From Spirometra erinaceieuropaei (taxonomy: Eukaryota; Platyhelminthes; Cestoda; Diphyllobothriidea; Diphyllobothriidae): 64,000 nt of DNA. The notes under the pieces were generated by a model. The model was not told where the DNA came from. It made no database searches and was given only the letters and a program-made list of their open reading frames with translations. Positions 22,430 to 33,503 of this stretch are shown here, one piece after another; position 1 is the first letter of the stretch, and every line of letters begins with the position of its first letter. The DNA is taken from the NCBI GenBank assembly GCA_902702965.1, contig CACRXP010000017.1, positions 1,610,417 through 1,674,416 on the forward strand, given 5' to 3'. The translations under genes were made by a program, and so were the position numbers.

Positions 22430-24640
22430 TAGTTGACAAACCCACCCGAGGAAAAAATATACTAGACGCTATTTTCACCAACGACATCTGGCCCTTCTAT
22501 GTGCATTGCGGCTGCGTAGCCTTTGAGAGTGACCATAAAGAAATAATATAAATACTCCCCTTAAATGCAAAACTAGCACCCAATTTATTAACACCCGCCT
22601 TAACTCAAAAAATTTGACAAACACTGAATGAACAACTATATTAGGTCATTGGACTGGAGCCCATATCCTCTAACAACATCCCCTATGGAAGCAGTTGACC
22701 TATTGTACTGTGTCCTATTTATAATTCGAGATATTTTGATAGACGAAAGACTACCGTATGAGAAATCACCACTCCTACAATTCCTTTCACCTAAACTAAA
22801 AAACTACAAAAACAGCCACACAACCCGTCTCTAAGTTATTTATCTATACTTCGACCTAGTTATGAAAATGCAAAAGACCATAGCAGCAGAACATCGGGCA
22901 TTAGAATCCCCTGACCTAAAAGCCCAGATGTTTCAGAAACAAATGAATAATCATCGACAGTCAGGACCATGAACTATTCTTGATGAATCAGGACAAGTTA
23001 TAACAAATGACAACCAGATAGCAAACTCATTTAACAAATACTTCTCAACTGACTACACAGTCGAGTAGGGAACGATCGACCAACTGACAGAGATGACAGA
23101 ACGCATACTTATTGAGATCCGTTTTAGTGAAGAAACTGTTAAAGTAGCCATTAAGCAACTATCCAACGCCAACTCTTATGGGACGGACAAAATCCCCCTA
23201 TGTATTCCGAAGCATATGACATGCTCAATACTCCTATCTCAGTTATTCACCCTACTCCAGTCAAATGCACTTTTTCCGGACATGTGGAAATACTCGACCA
23301 TCGCACCGATCTTTAAAAGCGGCAACCGATCTCATACCCAAAACTATCGTGGTGTTCACCGAACACCGGCTATAGCTAAAATCCTCAAAAAAAATAGTCT
23401 ACAACCAAGTACTAGACCATCTCATAAACGCCAACCTCATTCCCTCCTCTCAACATGCATTTTTACCTAAAAAGTCGTGTTAGTCCTGCCACCTGCCTTT
23501 TTTGGAATTCGTTTCCGGCATTAGAGACGATGGGAACACAGTAGCTTCAATATACTTTGATCTAAAAAAGGCCTTTGACAAAGTCCCCCATAAAAGACTA
23601 CTGGAAAAGCTCAAAAGTCATGAAATTAGGCCTCCCCTTCTCGATTTTCTTAAATCCTATCTTCAAAACCGATATCAAGTGGTGCAAATTCGACACATAG
23701 TCTCTGAACCATCACTTATTACTAGTGGCGTACTTCAAGGCACTATCCAGGGCCCCCTTCTATTTCTTATATATGTTCACGACTTATCGTCCATATCAGT
23801 ATCAGCTAAGACGTTTTTATATGCGGACGACCTTAAACCTGCATATGCATATAACGGAAATACAGTTGCAAATATTCACAGAACAATTGAAACTGACCTC
23901 AGAAAACTCAGCGAATGGAGTAGTCAATGGCAGATGCCCTTTTCACCAGAAAAATGTCATCTCCTGATCTTTGGCCCACAAAATCTTCCCCCCATAGTTT
24001 TCGAGGATAATGAAATAACGGAGGCCCCGTCGGTAAAAGATTTAGGTCTCAGCTATACAAACACCCTTGATATATCTCCCCACGTCCAACAAATATCACC
24101 GAAAGCCACTCGCCTGTGTGGATTCATATGTGAAAATTTCACCTTAAATGCACTAAAAATATATCTTTTTAAAATGTATGTTTTACCTCTCCTACATTAT
24201 TGCTCAATTTTCTTCGGTATAATGCCCTCAGTCCGCTAAAAGTGACAAGAAGGCATTCAGAGACATTCTATTAGATTTTTGTTCAGAAGTGATAACACCC
24301 AGGGTTCATACTTAGAACTATATCATAAATACGGTATTCGACCCCTCTGGATCAGATGACTCCAAAATGGTCTGAACTTCCTATTTAAGGTCACCCATGA
24401 CCGAGATATTCTCAAAATGAATTTAATAACAAACGAAAACGCCCCCAGAAACACCAGAAATAACGAAGATATTATAAAGATCACAAAATTCACAAGGTCC
24501 CAACGGTCGAATTTATACACCATAAGATATGCCACTATCTGGAGTGCTCTCCCAAGTTCTATCCGGAAAAGTCGAACCTTAATCGAGTTTAAAATAAAAA
24601 CTAAAAAATTCCCTTTAAATAACAATACACATTTATAGCA
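22430..24640 (+). mobile_element. Non-LTR retrotransposon (CR1/Jockey-like LINE), degraded ORF2
   Basis: Starts with the end of an apurinic endonuclease domain (KPTRGKNILDAIFTND ... ESDHKE, near 22440-22550). After a decayed linker comes reverse transcriptase: an N-terminal block at 23093-23400 (DKIPL...IAPIFKSGNRSHTQNYRG), then 23502-24239. Motif A is FDLKKAFDKVPH, motif B SGVLQGTIQGPLLFLIY, and motif C YADD at 23820-23831. A C-terminal part (FTRSQRSNLYTIRYATIWSA) runs to about 24,636. The two RT halves are in different frames and a stop lies at about 23066, so the copy is dead although its catalytic Asp pair survives. LINEs of this class copy their RNA at a nicked target. Confidence 0.9.
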
Positions 24641-25249
24641 GAGCGGATACGACAGAGTCTGGGGGGTAGATTGATACAGCACTGTTTCGGGCTTGTTTAC
24701 CTTCATTCAGCCAACCATAACCCTGACCACCAGCTGGGACCGGAATCACAAACATGCGCACAGACGCACCTGGCGCAGCTGGTCCACTACTGGGGTCTAC
24801 CAGATGGGTCATAAGCACTTCATTGAACCGAAGTTTATCAATGGATCGGTGTGCGCCCATTCCTGAGTGAATACATATTTATTTTTGAATAAGATAGGAC
24901 ATTTCTCAGCTCAAGTCCTTGAAATATAATTTGGTCCGAAAGGGCTCTGATGGTGCCAACTGCTTGAATAATGATCAAATTTATGAAAGACAGCATCATT
25001 GATAAGCAGAGAGCAGATAGTGATATTCTTTCTTTCCTACTTTTCTCATTTCCATAAGCCCTGCCACCTGACACTAAATATCCCTTCCGGAGCTAATAAT
25101 AACATAATTTTCGATAAGATTCTGCATATTAGTTGTGCGCAAGTCCATATGAAGGCCATATTAAACATATATACAAGTATATAAGATCGTAGTAAACCTG
25201 TAAAATTAATCCATCCATTTTTAACTTTATGTAAGGCGTTTTTTCACCC

Positions 25250-25435
25250 CTCAATCATCATGTTTCTCAATGGACTTCTAATTCAGAAACTATGAATTGC
25301 ATTTTGTGAAGATTCGGCCTACCTCGTCTAAAACTCGCATGTAAATTTATTTTAGCTTGCTTTGATGGGACCCCGACGGGTCTTTAACAAAAATTATCTA
25401 TCTATCTATCTAAATTATCTATCTACTCCTATAAT
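25250..25435 (+). repeat. LINE 3' end with ATCT simple-repeat tail
   Basis: The stretch ends gctttgatgggaccccgacg, then ggtctttaac and an (ATCT)n microsatellite at about 25396-25432. A closely related sequence occurs in reverse complement at 27130-27260 and a weaker one at about 30800-30870. This marks the 3' terminus of a LINE family, plausibly that of the 22.4 kb element. Confidence 0.65.
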
Positions 25436-26419
25436 GTCACATTCACAAGAACAATATGATGCATGACTCAATATTATTTTGACAGCTTTGAGTGTGACTT
25501 ACCATTGAATGTTTCTTATTCCTGCCATATATTCATCTTTCCCAGCTCTTAGTTCAGACAACTATGGCAAGCCTCCTGAAAAACACGAACGAACTCTGCG
25601 ACCTCTATTTAGCAGCTGGCCAGATAGACTGACAAGCGGCAACTAGAATGTTGTAGACGGGCTACTCACTTTTCCTGTCTCCTTTACTACAGTGATACCT
25701 GCAGATGCTACTCCTTCAACGGTTGGCTTGGACTCACTATCATGCGTCAACTCTGAATTGTACTGATCGTCAGCGTCACTTATCCTTCAATCAGAAATAC
25801 AAGCTATTGCGACACTCAGTAGGAGAACTGTCTCCTCACAAGAGATTAATATAGTAAGATAGGGTACATGAGGGCGGGGAGCGTATAGTCTCAATTAAGA
25901 CGGTGCGAACTGCGGTCAAAAGGAATTATTGAGCACTTCACTGCTGCGGTTATGGGGTAGGTACTACATCCACTAGAGTCGTCTTCTCAACTCCGTTTGA
26001 ATCCTCGTTCTGATCTATAAGGTAAAGAAGAAAAAAGCTCGACAGAAACACGGCACCGCAAATCGCCAATTCGTCTTTTTTGACTTCCCACCAACTTCGC
26101 ACCTGTCTGCCACTACAAGAAGGCACCCAAATTTATTCAACTCGAAAATAATTTCAAGGTCATGCCGATATCCATGTTGTTCAATTTCCATGTGGGTCAT
26201 AATAACCATGCCCCAAACACGACCAAAATACACACTTCAATTTTCGTATTGTACATATCGATCTTTTTTAAAACATTTGCGATTATTTTGTCTTGGAACT
26301 CAGGTTTTTTAAACAAACTCTCAATTCGCGCTCTATTGGCTAAACAGACACCCAAAACAAATGAAGTCAAAGTGCAATCGAAATGGATGAGTCTGTTTTA
26401 GATTTTTTTTCCTGAGTTC

Positions 26420-26485
26420 AAAGCATACTGGCAGTGCCCAATGGGCGCTACAATAAACCTATTCTATTATATTCTATTCATGTAT
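26420..26485 (+). repeat. LINE 3' end with TATTCTAT-type tail
   Basis: Sequence gtgcccaatgggcgctacaa followed by taaacctattctattatatt. This looks like a retrotransposon 3' end with a short repeated tail, different from the ATCT-tailed family. Confidence 0.5.
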
Positions 26486-26599
26486 TTCACTCAACGACAT
26501 ATGCTTTCGCGTGGGTAGCAGCATCGTAATTTTCAGTGAACTGGCAGTACGTAGAGAATATTACATGCTCTTTCACCCCGTAGGACTTGAAGTAGGCGT

Positions 26600-27130
26600 G
26601 TTCCACGCAGTTAATTCAGTAGCGGATGTAAAGCCTGCAGTTCTTCTAGTAAAATCATATTCATAATCCAACCACGTACTTGGACATGCCATTCGTGTAG
26701 GTGTATTACTTGATAACTTACCCTTCCACTTCTACAAACCTTATCAGCTATAGTCCTTAGTCCCGCTATCTACAGTTCGGCTGGTGAAGGGAGCAGTGAC
26801 ATCCTCAGTAACAGCGCTCAATCATATGCTACTATCTGCAGTAGTTAGAGGATTTGCAGTTGTAGTAGTGCCGCCCAAAGCATAGAAATAAATGTTGTGC
26901 CTCATAAACCGGTAATAGTGCCGGCTTACTTCATCAACTGTTCGGTTTATCTAGACTATATTAGCCTTTATAGTAGTGTTAGCTGCAGGAGTCGAGGTGA
27001 TGAATGCTTTTTTTCAGTAGTTACAGTTGTATTTGTCATCAAAATGACGGCAGCAAGTGCACTGCTGAAAGTCATGCTTGTAGTTGTGGTGAGGGCTGTT
27101 TTTGCGGTCCTAGATAGTAATAGTAATTTT
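26600..27130. repeat. Degenerate GTA-type trinucleotide tract
   Basis: Third tract of this kind (gcagttgtagtagtgccgcc, gtagttgtggtgagggctgt, gatagtaatagtaattttt). It abuts the inverted LINE tail at 27130. Confidence 0.5.
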
Positions 27131-27260
27131 TATTGAAGACCCGTTGGGGTCCCATCAAAGCAAGTAAATACAAATTTACACGCGAATTTTAGACGAGGTA
27201 GGCAGCATCTGTACAAAATGCAATTCACAGTTTCTGAATATGTAGTCCATTAAGAAAAAT
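27130..27260 (-). repeat. Inverted LINE 3' tail
   Basis: Reverse complement of the 25250-25385 LINE end: gacccgttggggtcccatca, then gcaagtaaatacaaatttac, gacgaggtaggc and a terminal cagtttctgaatatgtagtc. Confidence 0.65.
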
Positions 27261-27366
27261 AATTAGCAAGCGGTGAAAAATAAAGTACATTTAAAAATTT
27301 AAAAATGATTGGATCAATCTTACAGGAGAAAAACCCCTCTCCAAAAAATAAAAACAGAAAAATGTG

Positions 27367-28050
27367 GGCAGGACTGGCCTGCATGTGGCGGTATAAAACG
27401 GAATATAATCGGACATCATCAGGGTAGAAATAAATGTCAGCTTTGAGGGGAACGTATGCGCGTCGGACAGGACTGGTCAGCCTGTGGTATTGTATACGGG
27501 ATTCCGAAGTGAAATCGTCAGGGCAGGATTGATACGCCGGATGAGACTATTCGCTTCAAAGTGGTCAGACGAGAGGAAGCCAGACGCGATCGGCCACAGT
27601 ACGCTTCGAGCCCATCTGAGCAGGGGGGAAGGGAGGTACGACCAAACCACTAGTAGACGGTGAATACTGAGGGTTCCGCTGTGAGCGTCGACAGACCGCT
27701 TGAGGTCAAAATGCGGACCATAACATCAATAACCACGAAATTCGTCGCTGTATATGGCATTGTATAACGGATTTAATGAAGGAGTAAGTAAGCGGGTCAT
27801 GCAGAACTGGCCTGTCTGTGGCCCTGAGTAAAAGGTTCGAAATGGGTATCATTAAGGCAGAATTCATATGCCGGATGAGGCCATACATGTCAAAATGGTG
27901 AATTGGAACCCAGATGAGATCGGGTATATTTAGCCGAGTACATACGAGGAGGCGGCAAGAGAGAAACGACCAGACTACTAGTATGTGGCGAATACAGAAG
28001 ACTTCGCCAAGAGCGTCGATGGAGCGCATTCTGTGAGGGTGCAATGCATT
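27367..28050. repeat. Diverged long-unit tandem repeat
   Basis: Units of roughly 330 bp share gcaggactggcctgcatgtg (27367), ggactggtcagcctgtggta (27471) and cagaactggcctgtctgtgg (27804). Each is followed by ...cgtcagggcaggattgata / cattaaggcagaattcata and cgccggatgag / gccggatgagg. A shared end motif is accactagtagacggtgaat / gactactagtatgtggcgaa. Two units, plus a partial one, are visible. Confidence 0.6.
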
Positions 28051-28239
28051 AACTGAAAAATTGGAAAAATTAAAATTTCTGGCGAGGGATCTAAGAAAGC
28101 GATCCGACTCCCAAAAGAAGGAAATGAGAGCAGATACGGAAGGTTAATGGTGACGTCCTTAATGTCCGGGGGCCCATTCGCAGTGTCATAGAGAAAGTTG
28201 CCCGGGAAGGGTGAGGGAAATAAAGTTTAATCGAGTCAG

Positions 28240-28680
28240 TATTCACATAAAGGCGCGGCGTTTTCTTAAATGTATGTAGATTATCTGGAAAGGATATATT
28301 TTTTGGAATGTTATTTCAGAGGAAAGTATATCTGGAAGCGAAAAAAGGGAACGCTTAGAGGTGGAGGACGCTGGAGGAGGTATAATCAAGGAAGATTTGC
28401 ACAGATTGTATGGGCGACTACTAGGGGTAAGTGCTGAAATCTGAGGAAGTTTCGAACTTTTATTAATGTGAAGGAGGAGACAGAAGCCCGCTTCTAGTCT
28501 TCGAACCCATAAAAATTTCAAGTTAATTAGCTGGCATCTATCTGATTAGGAGATATGGGGCTGCTCCCTATCTAAAAGTTTTTTTTTAGAAAAACGTCTT
28601 TAGACATTTTCAATTTTTAAACGACTAACCTCGTTCATCGAACCAAAGAATGAGCAGCAATATTCGAGAATGGGAAGTAC
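28240..28680 (-). mobile_element. LINE fragment (RT C-terminal region)
   Basis: Minus-strand reading near 28640-28680 gives LEYCCSFFGSMNE, parallel to LHYCSIFFGIMPS of the 22.4 kb element. The segment further along (28243-28521) encodes RRLEAGFCLLLHINKSSKL and SRPYNLCKSSLI, typical of the end of Jockey-like ORF2. Frames are broken. Confidence 0.55.
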
Positions 28681-28877
28681 AAACATACGATAGAGCATTA
28701 ATTTAACTTCAGGAAGATATAAACTGTAAGAAATAAAGCCGCAAGTCTGGGCAGAGAGATTGCATATGACACAGTGTCTTATAGAGCTGGCTATAAGTAG
28801 TCATTTTGTGAAAGCCGGTTTCTGACGAAAAGAAAGCCGGCACCTTTTCATTTAGACATGGCAATTCAAAGAAGAAT

Positions 28878-29010
28878 GAGTCCTTTGGGAAAATGAACAA
28901 ACTTTATTTCGTAAATTTTCGAGTCTAGTTCCCCAGCTCGTCGTCATACGTGTAGTAAGAAACAGTCAAAATTTAAACAATGTCGAAAAAATCGATATTG
29001 CTCTGTCATG
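28878..29010 (+). repeat. Partial foldback element (related to 34.97 kb)
   Basis: Shares gtcctttgggaaaatgaaca, atttcgtaaattttcgagtc, gttccccagctcgtcgtc and tcgatattgctctgtcat with the terminal inverted repeat of the 34966-35512 element. Only one arm is present. Confidence 0.55.
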
Positions 29011-29015
29011 GCTGA

Positions 29016-30350
29016 GGATGGTAACATGGTATATGGTACATGGATGGTACATGGTAATTGTGTCATCCGTCACGATCTGTCTTGGTAGCGAATTCCATGG
29101 ACGGAAAATACACTGGCTGAATGACAACTTCTTACGATCTAGCCGTATGCGTTTACTCCTGACTTTAAGTCAGTTTATTACGGGAATGAGGCTTTTGCCC
29201 TTGAGCTCCCTATTCATATCGCTAAACAGAAATAGAATCATCAGTTACATCAGCAAATGCGGAAATTCAAAAGTTATCGGTAAGTGTGAGCCAGGCAGAA
29301 ACTGCCGCCGCTAAAACAATCCTGATTATAGGTACAGTAGTTTTACGCAAATGAGCATCTAATATACAGGTAAAGGACCCGACAGTTTCGGAAAGGACAA
29401 CCGCATCAGTGAGTCCGTTCTAGGCCCCAATGACCCTGTAAGAGAATGCGTGCCGTCGGACGTCCGAATGAGCCAGTTTCCTCGGCAGTTTGAAGGGATG
29501 AACACGCAGACGGTCAGTTCCGGCCAATTAGAAGAATTCATCAAAGTCTAGGGCGCACTCACGGCCTTTGACAATCCTGTAGGTTTGTATGAGATCGCCG
29601 CGCAGTGGCCTGCAATTTAGAGGAAACAGATTTAGTTCGGTCAGCCTGGTTTCGTAAGGCAAATGATGAAGATTCTTGACCATCTTCGTAGCCATCGCCT
29701 GTACTCTTTCCAGTCGTTGATAATCTTTCTTCAACCACGGTAGCCAGGCCTGGACTGCATCCTCTAAGTGAGGCCGGACGAATGTCCCATAGGTTTTTCC
29801 GAACAGCTGTTTATCGATCTGCACAAATCCTCGCCTCAGCGCAAATAACCCTCTTATCGCACTTTTGGCTGCCCTTTGACACTGTGAAGATGGTTTTAGA
29901 GAGGAGGTCATTAGGACGCCCAGGTCTTTCTGTTCAACAACATTTGAAAGGGGCTGACAACCGAGGACGTATTGAAAGGAATCGTGCTCCTTACTGGTCA
30001 TTTTGGTGCGGAGTCTCAGGACCACCCATTTGTCCACATTAGAATAAAGGAGCCAACGAGCTGACCGACTGTTCAGGCGATTGTGACTGTCCTGAAGCGC
30101 GTACCTGTCTGCGTCAGATCTGATGGGTCTCTACAGCTTACCATTGTCAGCAAAATTGATGGCGCTGCATCTCAGGTCGTCGACGAGGTCGTTTATGTAA
30201 ACCAGGAATAGCAACGTCCCTAAGACGGAACCCTGGGGTACGGATGTCCGTGTAATTGGTTTTTACTGGCAAACTCAAAAGTCTCTCCTTTTTAATGAGC
30301 AACCTTGGCCAAGGACAATACGGAATGTCCATAGTAGACTGCAGTTGAGT
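29016..30350 (-). mobile_element. CR1-like LINE, RT to 3' end, catalytically broken
   Basis: Minus strand. Motif B reads SVPQGSVLGTLLFLVYINDL at about 30180-30240. Next comes motif C as FADN (30143-30154) instead of FADD. The conserved C-terminal part follows at 29528-30037 (KDLGVLMTSSLKPSSQCQ ... TYGTFVRPHLEDAVQAW ... KKDYQRLERVQAMATKM) and then RPWNSLP at about 29090. It ends in an ATGGTAC-type simple tail at 29016-29056. Loss of the second motif-C aspartate and frame breaks make it inactive. Confidence 0.85.
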
Positions 30351-30590
30351 TGTTCATTGGCTACGGGAATAAGCCGAGCACATTCAGTCTCTCCTGGTAG
30401 GACAAATACTTTAGACCGTCGATTAACTTCGTTGCTGTGTGATGCAACTGTTCGAGTAAGTTAATATCCTTCCTCATCCGTGGTGAATCTGCTGGCATTT
30501 CGTATTCCAGATGAGGTTTTACAAAGACTCAATACCGCAGGCCAACCCTGTCTGCTCGCGCATACTTACCCCTTCATGAAATCCGTTATA
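30345..30590 (-). mobile_element. Second CR1-like LINE fragment
   Basis: Minus-strand reading gives PHLEYEMPADSPRMRKDINL and LLEQLHHTATKLIDGLKYLS, the same region of ORF2 as in the neighbouring element but clearly diverged. It abuts that element and is an independent insertion. Confidence 0.65.
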
Positions 30591-30789
30591 CGCTGCCACA
30601 TTTAGGCCGGTTCTGCCCGATTTTTATCTTTTTATGAGCGACTTTTTTCTCCTCCTACAATTTTAATCCAGTCATATTCATTTTGTTTGTTTTTAGGAGT
30701 TTTTTAACTGCTCGGTCATCATTCTTCGTTACAGATAATTTATTTAGAAATTATTAATTAATTATTGTGTGGATTATGTCCATCTGTTC

Positions 30790-30875
30790 CACAATTCAGG
30801 CAAAAATGTATTCTTAATTGCTATGACTGGACCCCACTGGTCTTGAAGAAAAAAATATTTATTAATTTATTTGAC
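30790..30875 (+). repeat. Weak LINE 3' tail
   Basis: ctatgactggaccccactgg then tcttgaag and an A/T-rich end, resembling the tail at 25360-25400. Confidence 0.4.
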
Positions 30876-30999
30876 CACTGCGATTTCGTTTGCTGACTAG
30901 CCTGAAGTATTAGGATCGCATCTGCAGTGGCGGGCCTCACCGGTTTTATGAAATTAATAATAACTAAAAGCGCTGTGATCCTTTAAAACTCCTACCTGC

Positions 31000-33180
31000 C
31001 GGGTGGTACTGTCCGGCCCACACATATATCCCCTTATGGGCGATGGCCTCGTTCTCCTTAGAAGGTAATAAGGTCGCATTGATTTTGCCTTTTTCGTAAA
31101 AGCGAATTAGTTCTTTTTGACTTTGGGCCCGACTTTATCTTATGAGACTGCCTATTTCATAAACTTAAACATAACACTGTACGTTTTTACCCGCTTGTTT
31201 TAAAATGTTCTCAAAGTTTTGCATTTACTTGCTCTAAAAGTGCAGTTAGCGGAACTAAATTGAACAACCGCCGCTTTTCAACTTTCACGATTATTAATCT
31301 TTTACTTGGGCTGAACCGGCCCATTTTATTTAGGCAAAAGATTATCAGCTTTTGCGGGACAACCTCGTATTAAACTTGACGTTTGCCAACACACGACACA
31401 CATGGATTTCAATAAATAGAGATGGGTTGTTCAGATCTAACTTGCGTTAAAGTAGAATAGGGTGGCACGGAGGAGAAGCCAAAGGGGGAAGATCGACTTG
31501 AGAAGGAGATGGTTAGAGGTAGGCACTACTGGAAGTGATTTACGTAATTAGCAATGACATGCATGGACGAGGATAAAAGAGGGCACAAGAAAAAGGAAGC
31601 TACAGGAGACTTCAGAGATGGTCACAGTGTGCTCCCTTGATCTAAAATACTGACTGTCTCTTAGCTTGACTTGTTGAGATTGTAGGAATTAAAACTTTTT
31701 TTCCATCCTACGAAACATTGTTTTACTATTCGAAATAACACCAATATGTTTGATGTACATTGCTGTAAATAGTGCAGATTGGTTAATAGGGTTGATTACA
31801 CCCTGTGTGAGTGGTCAATACCCCCTTCCACGAATGTTGCAGGTAAGTAGACCTTGAAAATTTAATTTTGCGGACATGTCTTCGCAGATATTTGTTTTCT
31901 TACTTTTCATGCTCACATTCCATGAGATACCTCCAATACGCTCTCCATCTGGTCTAACGTCTAGACAGCTTTTATTATCTCTCTCTGTATCATTCTACAG
32001 CGACTAGATTGGGAAAACAACGGCCGTACATTATAGACCCTAGGCCTGGCGCTGTTGTTGCATAGGGCCGTACCAGGGTTCTTTATTGTCGCTTCGACCG
32101 CGACCAATTTGGAAAAATATGCACTTAGTCGCTATACCTATCACAGCTTTTCTGCAGCCACTCGCTATCGCTTCGATATAGGGTTGTTCTTAGGATTCTG
32201 GCTTAGCCTGCTCACCAAATTTGTTTCCCTGAGTTGCATGTTTAAGTAGTTAATATTCCAGGTACTGGCGAAGTAATAACCACATGTTTTTTTATGGTTA
32301 CTTCTGTATGTTTTCAGCCTTTATAAACCCTCATACATTCTTATAAACAATTTCGGCAACGCTTGGGTGAAGGTTCTCACTTAATTATCGGACTGCTCTG
32401 GATCTAGTTATACGGGAACGGTGGTAATTGGGGGTTTTATGAGTGGGGCAGGGTGCCAGACAGTAAGCTGACGAAATGCAGGAAAAAACAGAATTTCTTT
32501 GGAATTCGGCAGGAAGTCATATCGTTCGTCTTCTTATGACTACGGAAGTGAGCGCAGCAATTAAAAATCGATAATGTGCAAATTTAAAAAAATACTGGAG
32601 TTTGCAAACTCGAACCGTTATTCATAAGTAACGTTTCGATACCATTGAATTTAATTGTTGTTGGCAATGTAATGCCCTCAACGGCCTGCAAATTCATGCC
32701 AAGAGAAAACCCCCATATGACATGATCCACAATCTATCGACAGTAAAGTGAGGTCCTTTGCCCCACCTTTGCCAACATTTCACACACAGTTACATTCAGC
32801 TATAAGCTGCATTACACTCACTGTCCAGAGTTCACCTTTTCCCCAGGTTTGCGGTCAATTCTATACTCTACCTCCGGAATGGACGTCAAAACTGCGTTTT
32901 CCTCAGTATCTTACAGCAAAAACGCTTCCTGACGCCCATTCTGTCACAAACACTGCTACTACTGCCTTACTTATTTCTAACCTGAATCGTCTCTCTAGAT
33001 CACCTAACAGAAGCTGACTTCGAGTTAGCATACCAAAGTCCTTTTATTTGCTTTAGGTTTCTGCGTGAGAACTCGCAATTACCGTCCTTCACGACAGTCG
33101 CAATACAGTCTTATACAAGTGCTAACATTTGTTTCGTTTTGCTATTTTTGCTATACGCATGACTAATCCACAGGTTTTTG
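31000..33180. other. Upstream region of the CABIN1 homologue
   Basis: Should contain the first exon(s) and promoter. I see no convincing initiator exon, TPR coding or core promoter. No repeat identity beyond the LINE tail near 30.8 kb. Confidence 0.3.
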
Positions 33181-33188
33181 ATTCCTAG

Positions 33189-33503
33189 TTCGCTTTTAAA
33201 GCGCTTTCCTCACCCGATAATGGTAGCGCCCGTTCTAAAATCAAAAATGTTGAGAAGATTTCCGCTGTTGACGCTGAGTCCGCTCTGCAGAGCGTTCCTG
33301 TTGCTCCGACCAGTAGTCTAAAGAGACTAGAAGCGAACGCAAGATCCTGCGATCTAGACTCTCCCGAAGTACCAGATGACCTCAGCCGGAGTAAAATCGA
33401 TGAGAGCTTCGACTCGTCCAGAGACATTTCCCTCTCCTCAGATGCCGTCAGCAAACTTTTAAAGCCGGTGAAGGAGAAAAGTTTTTCCAAGGAGGCTGAA
33501 GAG
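33189..33503 (+). CDS. CABIN1: CABIN1 exon: disordered N-terminal segment
   Basis: 105 open codons, phase 0 at both ends. Acceptor ttgattcctag, donor GAAGAG|gtagct. Rich in Ser, Lys, Glu and Asp, with no recognisable domain. It is compatible in phase with the next exon, and its position matches the low-conservation stretch before the second TPR unit of CABIN1. It contains no initiator Met, so an upstream exon must exist; none was found between 31 and 33 kb. Confidence 0.5.
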
